A DNA stretch of 64,000 nucleotides from Acestrorhynchus altus (Eukaryota; Chordata; Actinopteri; Characiformes; Acestrorhynchidae), in the NCBI GenBank assembly GCA_034509495.1, contig CM067508.1, forward strand, positions 23,295,533-23,359,532, written 5' to 3'. A program made the translations under genes and the position numbers. Below, piece by piece: positions 23,676-34,400 of this stretch. Each line of letters opens with the position of its first letter. The stretch's first letter is position 1. The notes below the pieces were generated by a model. It ran no database searches, was not told where the DNA came from, and saw only the letters and a list, made by a program, of their open reading frames with translations.

Positions 23676-24654
23676 TATGGTTAGTGGTTTGATTTGTGTC
23701 CATCTCAAAAAGTTCTGATTGGTTTGGATTGTACAGTGTAAAAGCCACATGCAATTCATATCTCTAAAATAGATGTTCTCATTCTTGCTCATTGTACTGG
23801 CAGTGGAAAGGCCATATGTAACTTACACAGTTTGTGTATAACAGGAACCAGCACTGTTTGGCCAAACAACATATTTTGTAAGATTCTGTAAGGTTTTCCA
23901 TCTTTGCACTACTTGTTATGAACGAACAAATATGTGGCTGAATCATGAAATAACCACTTCTAATAAAGAATCATATACAGAGAAGCGTTTCCTAGCTTTA
24001 GTTTGAATTTCTACCATGGGATTTGAGTTCTCATCCAAAATAAATCCACGTCCAACTGTGTCCACAGAAACAGCAGAAGTGCAGCCCTTGAAGTCACTGA
24101 ACAGCTAGACGGGCCTGTGGGAGAAGCGCTGACTCAGCTGCCACTACGATCTCCTCTGTGAATCTCTCCGTGCTCATTAGCCAGCATTATTGCTATGCCT
24201 GCACAGATTGGCTCTGTGGCTGGACTGCTAGATAAACCTGGGCCTTTCTCATGGGGGGTGAGGTCCTACCTCTGAGGAGACATGTCAGCTGGGGTCTCAA
24301 TAATCTCTGTCTTAATTGGTTGGAGCAGGCCTTGAGGTGGGAGTAATCTTTGTGTTAATTGGCGCTCCTGGGCCCCTGACTGCAGTGGGGAAGGCAAGGT
24401 GCCAGAGGCTGCCAATTCCAGATAAGAACTGGGTGAGAGAGTAAAGAAGAAAGCAAGTTAGTGTCCTGGTCACACAGTGCCATGCACCAGAACCCTCACT
24501 GAAGCTTCTGACCAAGAAAGAGAGGAGAGCAGACACAGAGGTTTAACAGTCAAAGACCATGGCCAAAAGTGCCTATCCATAAGTTTTAGGGTTAGAGAGC
24601 ATGCAGAAACAACCTTTAAATATGAACAAATATTACCCACTTGATAAGCTTTCA
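23676..24654. other. Unassigned sequence; GC-richer block 24060-24440
   Basis: 24060-24440 is GC-richer, repeat-free and contains paired 'cttaattgg' and 'gttaattgg' motifs. It is a candidate conserved non-coding element. No exon is defensible: the open frames have no domain and no convincing splice pairs. Confidence 0.35.
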
Positions 24655-25775
24655 ATTGAAATAACCCAATTCAATTCAATAACTATTATTGCACACAGTC
24701 CAGTGACAGTCCCTGTCACGGAACAGGCTCCTCTGGTGGCTGACGATGGTGTGCAGAGGGTGACTGGCATCATTCATAATATTCAGTAGTTTGCTCATAG
24801 TCCTCTTTTCTGCCACTGTGACCAGACATTCCAGCTTCATGCCAACTACAGAGCCAGCCAACCTGATCAGTTTTTTCCAGCCTGGATGTGTCCTTCTTGG
24901 ATATGCTGTCATATGCCAGCACCCCACAGTGTAGAACAGTATACTGGCGACCACAGACTGATGAGATTCCTGCAGTTGTTAGCCTCCTCTGTCCTTTTCT
25001 GTACAGTCTGTAGTGTCATAACAGTCCGAGGGCATCTTGCATTTCTGGGGACCTCCTCCTGATGGATCTGGTGGTTGGAGACTGTCTTTGAACCAGGGGG
25101 ATGTACTTTGACTTTAGATTGACCAGGTTGTGGTCTGACTTCCCCAGTGAGGGGAGGTGTGTGATGTAGGCCTCTTTCACATTAGCATACAGCATACAAC
25201 TGTCCTGTTGTTTCTTGTTGGACAGTCCACAATGTCCCCAGAAATGATCATGAAATCCTCAGGGTGCTGTGTCTGCAGCTTTGCTGTAACAGAATGAATT
25301 CTATCACATGCAGCCACTGTGTCTGCTCTCAAAGCAAGGTAAACACAGACGGCTATCGTGACTGAACTCACGGTGGATCTAGTAAGACCAGCCAATCCAT
25401 AAAGGGTTACATCAGCAATTGTTTGCATGGATGATAATCCATCCCACCTTTGCTTTTTCCACATGCTTTGCTGTCTGTCGGCTCTCATAGCAGTGAAGAC
25501 CCTCATATCCATGTTAGCATCTGGTATGAGCTGGGTTAGCCTTGTCTCTGTAAAGATGAACAAGCTGCTTTCACAAGCTCATTGATCTCAGCAGTGAGTT
25601 CACATTCCCCATGATAACTGAGGAAATGGACAGTTAGCAGCTCCGCCGATTGTCCACTCGTATAGTCTTTGGCTTAGTCCTGGCCTTGCAGCTCCGGGGT
25701 CTCCTCCTCAGCCCTGATGGAATGGGCTGTCATATCCTGGCTTGTTCCTTTGTTTTTAGGTCCAGCAGCTCCTCT
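24655..25775 (-). mobile_element. Internally deleted LINE (family J, copy 2)
   Basis: On the minus strand the AP-type endonuclease comes first: 'FTETRLTQLIPDANMDMR' near 25510-25560, 'LQTQHPEDFMIISGDI' near 25215-25265, and the conserved 'SDHNL' motif with the catalytic His at about 25122-25136. The sequence then jumps, near 24960-25000, to the ORF2 C-terminus ('CLVTVAEKRTMSKLLNIMND', 'ASHPLHTIVSHQRS'). Essentially the whole reverse transcriptase is missing. Upstream, 25600-25775 retains broken sequence preceding the endonuclease. Stops and shifts are present, so the copy is dead. Confidence 0.82.
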
Positions 25776-26639
25776 CTTGAATACACGAGAAAAGTGGCAC
25801 ATGGTTGCATCTTAAGAGTTAAAAAACTATGGAGATACAGCTGATTCACTCAGCACCAGGAGAGGTCTTTTTGCCTGGTGTATACAACATAATTCGACAT
25901 ACCTTTATACATTCGCTGTACATTTTAATGAAATTTTTACCACATTTTGGAAACTTGATGTTTGTATCTGAAATGATGAGATACAAACATCATCAATTTG
26001 CAAAATCTACAACCACCTGAACCTCTTTTAACTTGCATGTCTAAATTTGAAAGGATATGTCAGAACTGAAGAGGATGTGTGAGTTTGAAAACAGTGTAGA
26101 AAGGTTTCTTTGCAGACAGGAGCTTCCTTCACTCTGTATGTGATGTCATACTGCTGCAATCTCCAGCGATCTCTTGCACAGCTTTCACATCAAAAGTTGC
26201 ACTGGCATTTTTCTGTAAGTGCATGTTGGGGTCGGGTCTATGATCAGTGGCTGGGTGGCGTGTGGTTCGGTTGTTTGGGCTTTTGTTCAGATCTGTTGGA
26301 TACCTGTTCCATTTTTAGCCTTTGGTCTGGTCACTGGCTCCTGCGCCATCTGGCAGTGTCGGCACTGATAAGCCATCATCTGTCACAGCCCAACAACCTA
26401 TCCCACACTACCCCACTTCTACAGACCTGCCTAAAGCCCTTTCTGCACTTGAAACCTGGGGCGTTAACAATTTACTTCTAAAAGGATTTGCGTCATTCAC
26501 AAATGCAGCTTTTAAATAGTATTTTACTTAACTGATTTATATTTAGAAAGAAAACTTTCAGTAAAAAGGACATCACGCATACATACCTTAATACTGTTCT
26601 CATAAAAACTTGTATTTCGAAAATTTTAAATCTAGAGTG
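25776..26639. other. Unassigned sequence with a small hairpin
   Basis: 25957-25991 forms a perfect 13-bp stem ('gatgtttgtatct' against 'agatacaaacatc') with a 9-base loop. The 123-residue open frame at 26110-26481 has no recognised domain, no repeats and no exon context, so it is not called a gene. Confidence 0.4.
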
Positions 26640-26965
26640 TTAATGTGGCATCCATTATGAATTGTTCAGTGTCCACTATGAATAATTCATTATCTACTAT
26701 GGATTATACAACATCTACTATATATTATGCAGTATCCATTAAGAATTGTTCAGTGTCTACTATGAGTTATTCAATATATACTATGAACTGTTCAATGTTG
26801 ACTATGAAATATTCAGTATCTACTATTAATTTTTAAGTATCCACTATGAATTATTGACTATTATAAATTATGCTGTATCCACTATAAATTATTCAGTACC
26901 TGCTATGAAATGTCAAATATGCTCTATAAATTATTCAGTATCCACTATGAATTATGAATGAATTA
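26640..26965. repeat. 21-bp minisatellite
   Basis: About 15 degenerate units of 21 bp on the pattern 'cagtatccactatgaattatt'. Because 21 is a multiple of 3, the first nine units stay open and translate as heptads of the type Ser-Thr-Met-x-x-Ser-Val (26645-26836). There is no sign that this is translated. The array decays toward its right end. Confidence 0.85.
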
Positions 26966-28329
26966 CTATGAAATTAGTAATAAGAGAATATATAATTTCT
27001 CTTATAGTACATACTATCCATTAACCATTGTTAATTATTCCAATTTTGCAGTGATATATTCAGTGAATTTTTAATTTTCTGTGGGGACCAACAGAACATA
27101 AACCATCACTTTTTCTCATGAAAGCATACATACATACAAACATACATACATAGTTTGTTTTTGGGTGGTATATAAGTGATGCATACAGAATGTAAAAACT
27201 ACAAATAGTTTGTGATTTTTCTATTGAACCATTCAAAGAGCTTTTGGTAATACCTTTATTTTTAACAGATTAATTCTACATTGTAAATCCATTATTATAT
27301 AAAAGTGTGCTAGACTTTCTCAGCAGTTTAAATGAAACAGCTGTATACAGAGGTGCTCACAGGAGGAGCATGGATAAACTCTCACCAATCCCAGGACCAA
27401 CATCGTAGATTACACTTCTTTCTCTTTCTGCTCCTCCTTTAATGATCATGCCTCTCTGCATTCCCTCCTCCGATGTCTCACATCCTGTATTCCATTCACT
27501 TTTTCTCTTTTCATCTTGATGCTGTAGCCCCTGCCCTTTTGCTCTCCTGTGTCTTTTCTCCACCCTCTTCTATCTTGCCAAATCTCTGCCCCACCTTGTT
27601 CTCTCCCCTCAGCCTGCTCTTTTTCCTCTCCCTTCATTTTTCTCTCCTCCTTATCCTCCAGATCCCTGCCATCCTGCTCCTCATATTAAAGAAGATGAGC
27701 TCCTTTATCGAATCTGCTTTGTATTACCTTTTAACAAGCCCTATCTTTGCGAGATGCCATCCGTATCGCTTGCCTTCTTGGCTCCTTTGGAGCATGTCGC
27801 TGGCTCTCAGAGTTTGCATGTCTATGGGTCTTTTGTGTGTGTGTGTGTGTGTGTATGTGTGTATTTGAGCTTTCTACTTGTGTCATTTTTCTTCTCGAGT
27901 GAGGCCTAAACTGTTTTCCAGCCAACATTCATCTCCATCTATGCCAGTGTGTATGTGTTGTAGAGGCTGCTAAAAGCATTGTTTGGCCTCAGTGAAGTTT
28001 AGCAGAAGGTGCCATCTCAGCCTGTTCTGAAAAATACTATGTTTATTAATAGTTCATATGGTAAATTCTCTTTTGACAGCACACTTTCAAGGTTATCTGT
28101 GAGTCGTACCCTCAGAGAGTCTTCGCCTGTCACCATAACGGCAGGCTCGCTCTGCTGAGGCACAGCCTGTGGCACACACTCAGACACACTCTGGTCCATT
28201 CAGCCCCTGCTGTATCATTACAGAAAAGTGCTATGCACATAAAATTAACTTGACAGGGATTTCACGTTTCAGGGATTTTATTCAAAGAAGCTGCTGAATC
28301 CTTAACTACTGCTCTTGCAGATGGAGCAG
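26966..28329. other. Unassigned sequence
   Basis: The stretch contains a CATA-rich tract (27126-27152), a pyrimidine-rich region (27400-27680) that yields long but low-complexity open frames, and a (GT)n run at 27836-27862. No gene recognised. Confidence 0.4.
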
Positions 28330-29137
28330 AGTGAGCTCCACTGGTGTTATATCAAGACTTCCTTCAAACTGTTTCCTGGTGCAGTCTACGGATCTGATTT
28401 ACCATTAATGTGATCTTGAAGAAGAATGGGCTTCATGTTTGAGTCACCAGAAGAAAGCCATTACTGTGGCAAATGCCACAAAGTATCTCGCCTACAGTAT
28501 GCCAAACAGCACAGAGACGAGCTTCAAAACTTCTGGAACAAGGTAATTTGGAGTGTTGAGACAAAAATCTAACTTCTTGGCCACAACCATAAATGTTTCA
28601 TTTGGAGAGGTGTCGACAAGGCCTATGGTGAAAGGAACACCAGGCTACAGCAGAACAAAGTGAAGGTTCTGGAGTGGCCATCTCAGTCTCATGACCTCAA
28701 TATCATTGAGCCACTCTGGGGAGATCTCAAACACAGAGTTCATGCAAGAGAGCCCAGGGATTTTCAGGAATTGGAGGTGTTTTTCCAAGAAGAATGGGTA
28801 GCTTTACCATTTGAGAAAATAAAGAGCCTCATCCACAACCACCACAAAAGCACACAAGCTTCAAGCTGTCATTGTTGTTAGAGGGGGCAATACATGGAGA
28901 TCTATTACATCTATTAAGAGCTGAGGTATGTAAACTTTTGATCAGGGTCATGATCAATCATGTTTTTGCTTGTCATTATGATTTAAAAAGAGAAAACGCA
29001 GTCGTTTGACAATAAATGTGGCTGGCTTCACCCAACCACTAACCATGAGTGGAAATAAAATTGTTTAATCATTCATATTCTCTGAAAAAAGGCCAAGAAA
29101 ACTAAAATTCTGATGGGGTATGTAAACGTTTGAGCAC

Positions 29138-29140
<3 letters not shown>
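28330..29140 (+). mobile_element. Tc1-like transposon, 5'-truncated and internally deleted
   Basis: Frames read 'YAKQHRDELQNFWNKVIWS' near 28500-28555 and 'TRLQQNKVKVLEWPSQSHDL' with 'NIIEPLWGDLKHRV' at about 28645-28740, the C-terminal catalytic part of a Tc1 transposase with its Glu. The first catalytic Asp position appears as Val (Ser-Val-Glu-Thr-Lys). The segment between the two blocks, which should hold the second Asp, is deleted. The 3' terminus is recognisable as 'gggtatgtaaacgtttgagc' near 29114-29138, running directly into a TA repeat, the usual target. No matching 5' terminal repeat was found. Confidence 0.85.

Positions 29141-29198
<58 letters not shown>
29141..29198. repeat. (TA)n(CA)n microsatellite
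   Basis: About 22 TA units pass into seven CA units, between the Tc1-like 3' end and a small hairpin. Confidence 0.96.
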
Positions 29199-29199
<1 letters not shown>

Positions 29200-29259
29200 T
29201 CTACCGGCCAAAAGTTTTAGAATACCCAGTATGAGTTCTGAAACTTTTCACTGGTAGAG
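29199..29259. repeat. 61-bp mini foldback of a Tc1-like terminus
   Basis: 'ctctaccggccaaaagtttt' faces its imperfect reverse complement ending 'aaacttttcactggtagag', with about 9 bp between arms of about 25 bp. The arm resembles Tc1/mariner terminal repeats ('ggccaaaagtttt'). It seems to be two terminal repeats with almost no interior. Confidence 0.6.
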
Positions 29260-29271
29260 TGCAAATGTCTC

Positions 29272-29545
29272 TCTGGTTTACAATCAACCACAAAATTATG
29301 ACCACCTTATTGTTTCTACACTGACTGTTCATTTTTATCAGCTTCACTTACCACACTTGTAATTCTATAATTTGACTGCTGTCTATTTGTTTGTCTGCAT
29401 ACCTTGTTAGGCTTTTTTCACCCTGTTCTTCAGTGTTCAGGAGCAGTCTAATTATAGAACTACAAAGTGCTCTCTTGTGGTAAATGAAGCTGATTAAAAT
29501 TGAAAGTGAATTCAGAAACAAGGAGGTGGTTGTGGTTGATTGAAA
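29272..29545. repeat. Short palindromic copy of repeat family P
   Basis: The copy starts 'caatcaaccacaaaattatg' and ends 'aaggaggtggttgtggttga', the reverse complement of its start apart from an indel. It contains 'ctataatt' motifs and 'gaactacaaagtgctc' shared with the copy near 400-430. The middle of the family is deleted, so only the terminal arms remain. Confidence 0.65.
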
Positions 29546-29685
29546 ACCAGTAAAACGAATACATTTGAGACAGTCATCATGGTGCAATACGATCTCTTTT
29601 TTTATCAACACTGCACCACTGCATAATATAATGCACACTGGGTGTCCTAAAACCTTTGACTGGTTGTGTGTGTTTGTTTGTGTGG

Positions 29686-29698
<13 letters not shown>

Positions 29699-29740
<42 letters not shown>
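29699..29740. repeat. (TA)n microsatellite
   Basis: About 20 TA units preceded by a TG-rich run. Minus-strand open frames across it are repeat translations. Confidence 0.96.
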
Positions 29741-29742
<2 letters not shown>

Positions 29743-30904
29743 CCAAACACAAAAAAAGTGAAACGTGACCTTTGTTCATACCTGTTCATTTCATGTTCCC
29801 TTTTTTGACCCTTAGAACAAGGGGAGTACACAGAATGCTGAGAATATACAAAGATTAGATTGTGTTCATGGTTTCTTGTGCCACTCAAATTGTTTCCCTA
29901 GAAAAAACACTGGCACATCACATTTTACTTTTAACCAGTTAGAATAAACACCATTTGTGCAGTACTCAAAGACAGCAGTGGTGTTAACCTGCCTGCGGCT
30001 TAATGCATCATGCTAAGTCTGACCTTTCAAAAGAAAGGGACAGTACTTCACGGTTCAAATGCCTGATGGAGCTGTCAAATCAATCAGGACTATCAAGAGT
30101 TACTCGAAAGCATGTGGTTCACAAGCCCTGATCTGGCCCTGCAAGCAGAATATCATCTTGCACTGGTTTAAGAAATTAACATTGGTGATAAGACAATATT
30201 ATTGTTTGCTTGTTTGTTTTGGTAATGTCATACATTTACAATATGAGTGATCACAGCATAACCACTTTACGTTTGAACCATTAAGGTGTAATGAATATTT
30301 TTCATTGCTTTTTCCAGCTGGTGTCCGTGTCTTGTTCTGCATCTATGTATTGTCTGGGGGGCAGAATTGGAGCCGGTGCTTGGCGTACTGTGTGTGGGAG
30401 CGGTGCACTGGCGGCCTTTTTCATTATGAATGCTGTGTGAATGTCCGTCACATCTGCATAACTGTGGCCGTGAGCATGTGGGATAATCTAATTAGTATTT
30501 CATCTGTCTTAGGTAAAGACAGCCTCGCCTGTGGCTCAGACACCAGATTAAATTCAAGGCTATGATAAATAGCGGAACAGAAGAGAAAAGGCTCCCACTG
30601 GGTAGAATGTGAATTACAGGTAAGCATGGATCAGTCTTTTCTGTTTAGTCTACTTTATCTTTTATCTCATTAAAAGTAGCTTCAGACAGAAAATGTGCAT
30701 CATTGGGGAAACATTTGAAACAAAGGCTTCTGTACAGACAGAATAAGCATTTGCAACCACATAGCACAAGACTTAGCTTTATAAATTTGATGCATATGTA
30801 CACAATAAATAAAGGTAAATGAGTGCTTAATGATGTTAAAACAAGTGAGATGGCAACATGATCTCACATAAAAAAGTTTATATAGGTTGACTTTTCAGCC
30901 CAAA
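29741..30904. other. Unassigned sequence; GC-richer block 30300-30640
   Basis: 30300-30640 is GC-richer and repeat-free. It includes 'gataatctaattagta' and ends 'gaattacag|gtaagc', which looks like a splice donor. The 86-residue open frame at 30305-30565 has no known domain. It could be a conserved non-coding element or an untranslated exon, but neither is shown. Confidence 0.35.
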
Positions 30905-31125
30905 AAAACAACAACAAAAAAAACAAACTATTTCATGATCAGTTTGTTGAGCTTCTTGGTGTCTCCAATTTTGATACAGCCGCCCAACAGATAGAAGTTA
31001 ACTGTAGTGTAGTGACACTCATTCCCAGTAATGTGTGCTGGATGACACCACCTGTTGTAGACAAACAGTGTGATCCCTCCACCTGATCCCTTGGCATCTC
31101 TGTCACCCCTCACAATTTGAAAGCC
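30905..31125 (-). mobile_element. Tiny LINE derivative (family J, copy 3)
   Basis: The minus-strand frame reads 'MRGDRDAKGSGGGITLFVYN' and 'RWCHPAHITGNE', part of the AP endonuclease. After about 15 unmatched residues it reads 'DTKKLNKLIMK', the C-terminal ORF2 block seen at 2090-2110 and 24900. Almost all of the endonuclease C-terminus and the RT are missing. The break between N- and C-terminal parts parallels that in the copy at 24655-25775, though the joint is not at the same residue. Confidence 0.65.
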
Positions 31126-31345
31126 TGGGAATCAGAATGTGCTTTGGAGCCTCTGCACATCTGCACAATACTATGTATCTGAAACAACCTTGTTATATTT
31201 CAGTGTACAAAATAAAATAATGTAATACTTCATTATTATGCTAATATCTACTGATATCTGTAATGCATAGAACAGTGATGCTCCACATTATCTGCAAAGG
31301 GCTGTTGATGCTGCAAGGGTTAATTTAATCAAAACAGTACAATAC

Positions 31346-32712
31346 ACTTGCATCCAAACCTATTGGACCAGTGAGACCAATCCCATTATTTTTTTGCTGT
31401 AAACCGAAAACAGTTGGGTTTGACATCATAATATAAATATGAGACAAAAGAGGAATATTTCAAAATTTATTGCCAAGTATTTACATCTGAATCTGATACA
31501 CAGTTCAGAAGCACCTTTTGTCTGAACCCACCCATTTTACTTGTGAACAAAAGTACTGAAAGACGTGACTGACAGATGTGTCCTTTTATACTGATTATTC
31601 AAACAATAAATAGCACTGTCTAACCAGACAGCTGCCAATGGGTGAAATGCAAGCAGTTGTGAAACTGAGTAAAATCTATCAGAGCCATTGCACAAATATT
31701 GGCCATAGCCAGTTCAACTGTTTGGCATGTCCTGAAGAAAAACAAAGTAACAGATGTAGACAAGGAAAACAACAGCAGTTTTTTATAAGATGATGCTACA
31801 GAGGTGGCAGCCTGTTGCACTAGCTACTGCTCTCTTCTTCTTCTTATCTTATCTTATCTTATAGAAAAACCATAAAACAATTGTTAGTGACATCAGTAAC
31901 AACCTCCAGAGGGCAGGAGTGAAGGTTTCACAATCTGCTGTTCGCATAAGACTTCATTAACAAAAGTACAGGCTTTACCAGAAGATGCAGACCACTAATT
32001 AGAAAGAAGAATAGGAAGGCTGGATTTTGCCAAGAGGTACAGAGACAAGCCTCAGATATTCGGAGACAAACCTTTTTGCATGCATGGCTTTCATGGCTTT
32101 TTCTGGGAAGGGTGCATTAATATTAATTGATCATGCCACGCATGATGGCAGCATTGCAATGAATTAACTTGTCTACAGAAACACTTTGTCAATTTCAATA
32201 AAGTTGCAACCAAGCTGATTGAGATGCTTCATTATGCAACTAATGACCCAAAAGATGCTGCCAAAACTACAGAGGAGTTCATCAGAGGCAAGAAGTGGAA
32301 GGTTTTAAGCTGGTCTAGTCAAGCTCTAGACCTATTTCTTACAGAGCTGTGTTTTACCTGCTAAAGAGGAGACTGAAGCGAGTCACCCGCCAAAACAAAC
32401 ACCAACTGAAAGAGACTGCAGTGAAAGTCTGGAAAAGCATCACAAAAGAACAATGCAAAAGTGTAGTGTTGTCAGTGGGACTTATTCACTTTAATCTATT
32501 TTTAAATTTAGTTGTTCCAATACTTTTTTCACAAGAAACACATGTGGGTTCTGAACTGTGTATCAGATCCAGATGTAAATACCTGGAAATAAAAGCCAAA
32601 ATATTGATCTTTTGTCTCGTCTTCTTCTTTTGATGTCAAAACCAAATGTCTTCAGTCTATTGCAAAAATAAAGGATTTGGCCTCACTGTTCCTATACTTT
32701 TAGAATGGAGTG
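31346..32712 (+). mobile_element. Tc1-like transposon with both terminal inverted repeats
   Basis: Long terminal inverted repeats of about 165 bp lie at 31346-31510 and 32549-32712. Matching blocks include 'cacttgcatcc'/'cactccattc', 'accagtgagaccaa'/'acagtgaggccaaa', 'ggttttgacatca' and 'gtatttacatctg' with 'tctgatacacagttcagaa'. TA dinucleotides flank both ends (31344-31345 and 32713-32714). Between them, transposase pieces are readable on the plus strand: 'LQRAGVKVSQSAVRIRLH' near 31905-31955, 'DPKDAAKTTEEFIRGKKWKV' near 32245-32305, 'LLKRRLKRVTRQNKHQLKE' and 'AVKVWKSITKEQCKSVVLS' near 32357-32475. Stops and internal deletions abolish function, and the catalytic Asp blocks are not recognisable. 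A TCTTA pentanucleotide run interrupts it at 31838-31863. Confidence 0.85.
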
Positions 32713-32714
32713 TA

Positions 32715-34094
32715 TATAATCAATTGACCAAATGATTAGACCAAATGACCAAGACCCAATGATTAGACAAGCCGATTTGCTTGTCTGAAATGAAGCGATA
32801 GTCTACTCTAGAAAGTCTAGAAAGTCTTAGCGCTGTAACTGCAATGTTTGCTGTGCCTGACCAATGAGCATTCATCAACACAAAAAGCCATAACACCTGA
32901 CCAGCTCCCCCTTATTCGTTAAGCCTTTATTCTATTGTAAAGATTTCAATCAAATCCATAACAACCTATTATGCCACTGATTGATTTGCTTTAGTCCCCT
33001 ATTAGGTCAAGTACACAATACAAATTAAGCCGATGCACATTTTGCCTTAGTTTACACCTGGTGACGGGATCCAGTAGAATGTGTTTGATTTCATCCTACT
33101 GTTCATGAAACCACTCTAGAATTTGTTTAGCAAACCTTCAGCCATTGTATGACCATGCAGAACAATCATTGCACCAAAGGATTCCCAAAAGGTGCTTATA
33201 GATCTGTTGACAGCAGATTGAAGGCATCATTTGGTATTTTTCAAGTGTTAACCAGAGGCATAGCTACAGGGGCTGCCTGGGGGAACCTAGGGCTTGCACT
33301 TGAAAGCCCAGCCACTCACTGCTTGAAAATGAAAGGGGCTTTTACTAATAAAAATGTTAGAAAATATAATTCATCTTGAGGACTTATAATAAAGGAAAAT
33401 GTTTAAGAAGTCAAAGCTCTCCTTTGATCATCATTGATTTATAGTGGCCGGTAACACCGTGGCTGCATAACTGCATGTCACAGTTGGTTGGATACTGTTT
33501 AACACTAAGGCTGTGACTTAAATGCATTGGTCTGTAGCTGCAGTAACCTATAACACTTAACATTCCGAATGTTTTGATGTTCTTTAATAGTTTTTGAATG
33601 ATGTCAGAATGTGTAATTTAGTCTCTTGGTGGAGCTTTCATATCACTAGCTACTAGAGCTACAGCTCATGTTCACTGCAGCTCTGCATTGACATTGAAGG
33701 ATTTCTTATTGTAAAAACCAACAGCAGTGGTAAAACTAGTCCACACTGCTATGGATAACTTTGGCAATTGATCCTTGATTATTTTCTGATCAATGGTGTA
33801 TCCTGAAAAATTCCTAGCTGGTGCAAGAAAAATAAGGATGTCATCAATGAATGAAATATTAAATTAGTTGCCAAGTGATTTTGCCATCAGATTTATTCAA
33901 CTAATAACCCCACCCCCACCCCCCACACACACGTCTAACTACTCTTTAGTTTTTGCTCTACATTACTAATGTTCTGCAATTCCCCTTTATACAAATGCAA
34001 ATTTCTGTTTATTTTCAGTCAACTTTTACTAATTCTCTATAACACAATTTATCTTATGTTGTACATACAGCACAGTGATGGTGCAAAGCTTAAA
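32715..34094. other. Unassigned sequence
   Basis: No gene recognised. 33240-33330 ('ggcatagctacaggggctgc') looks like a fragment of an interspersed repeat, but I cannot assign it. Confidence 0.35.
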
Positions 34095-34400
34095 GTGGAG
34101 CAGCTGTAGCCCAGTTGTTGGGGAACCAGCCTTGTGACGGAAAGATTTCCGGTTCGATTCCCTGAATTGGCAGGACATGACCGAAGAGCCCTTGAACAAG
34201 GTACTTAACTCCCCAGCTGCTCCCAAGGATAGACAAAGAATGACACTGTAGATAAGGCTGCCCACTGCTCTGGGCTGCCCCCCAGTTTTGGTATTCACTA
34301 GTGCATATGTATGTGTTTCACTGTGTGGATGGGTAAAACACGGAGGGAAATTCCCCTGTGCTTAAGTACAGTGGGTCTATATGCACATTTATGTCAAAAG
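34095..34400 (+). repeat. tRNA-derived SINE (family S, copy 2)
   Basis: Internal Pol III promoter elements are visible. The A box is 'tagcccagttg' (34107-34117) and the B box is 'ggttcgattcc' (34151-34161), an exact match to the GGTTCGANTCC consensus, 33 bp apart as in tRNA genes. The tRNA-unrelated body ('cccttgaacaaggtacttaa', 'ggctgcccactgctctgggc') and the ending 'agtgggtctatatgcacatt' match copy 1 at 23395-23675. The tRNA-like head does not fold into a full cloverleaf by eye, so it is not a tRNA gene. Confidence 0.82.

Noticed and set aside
26110..26481. 123-residue open frame considered as a small gene
   Set aside because: No homology recognised, no promoter or splice context, and a second overlapping frame is also open.
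27473..27868. 131-residue plus-strand open frame
   Set aside because: It lies in a pyrimidine-rich stretch giving Leu/Ser/Phe-rich low-complexity translation and ends in a GT repeat.
31838..31863. (TCTTA)n run inside the Tc1-like element read as a nested LINE tail
   Set aside because: The pentamer matches the family J tail unit, but no LINE 3' UTR sequence precedes it, so a simple microsatellite is as likely.
34095..34170. tRNA gene
   Set aside because: A and B boxes are good but the arms do not pair as a cloverleaf, and the body matches a second dispersed copy, so it is a SINE head.
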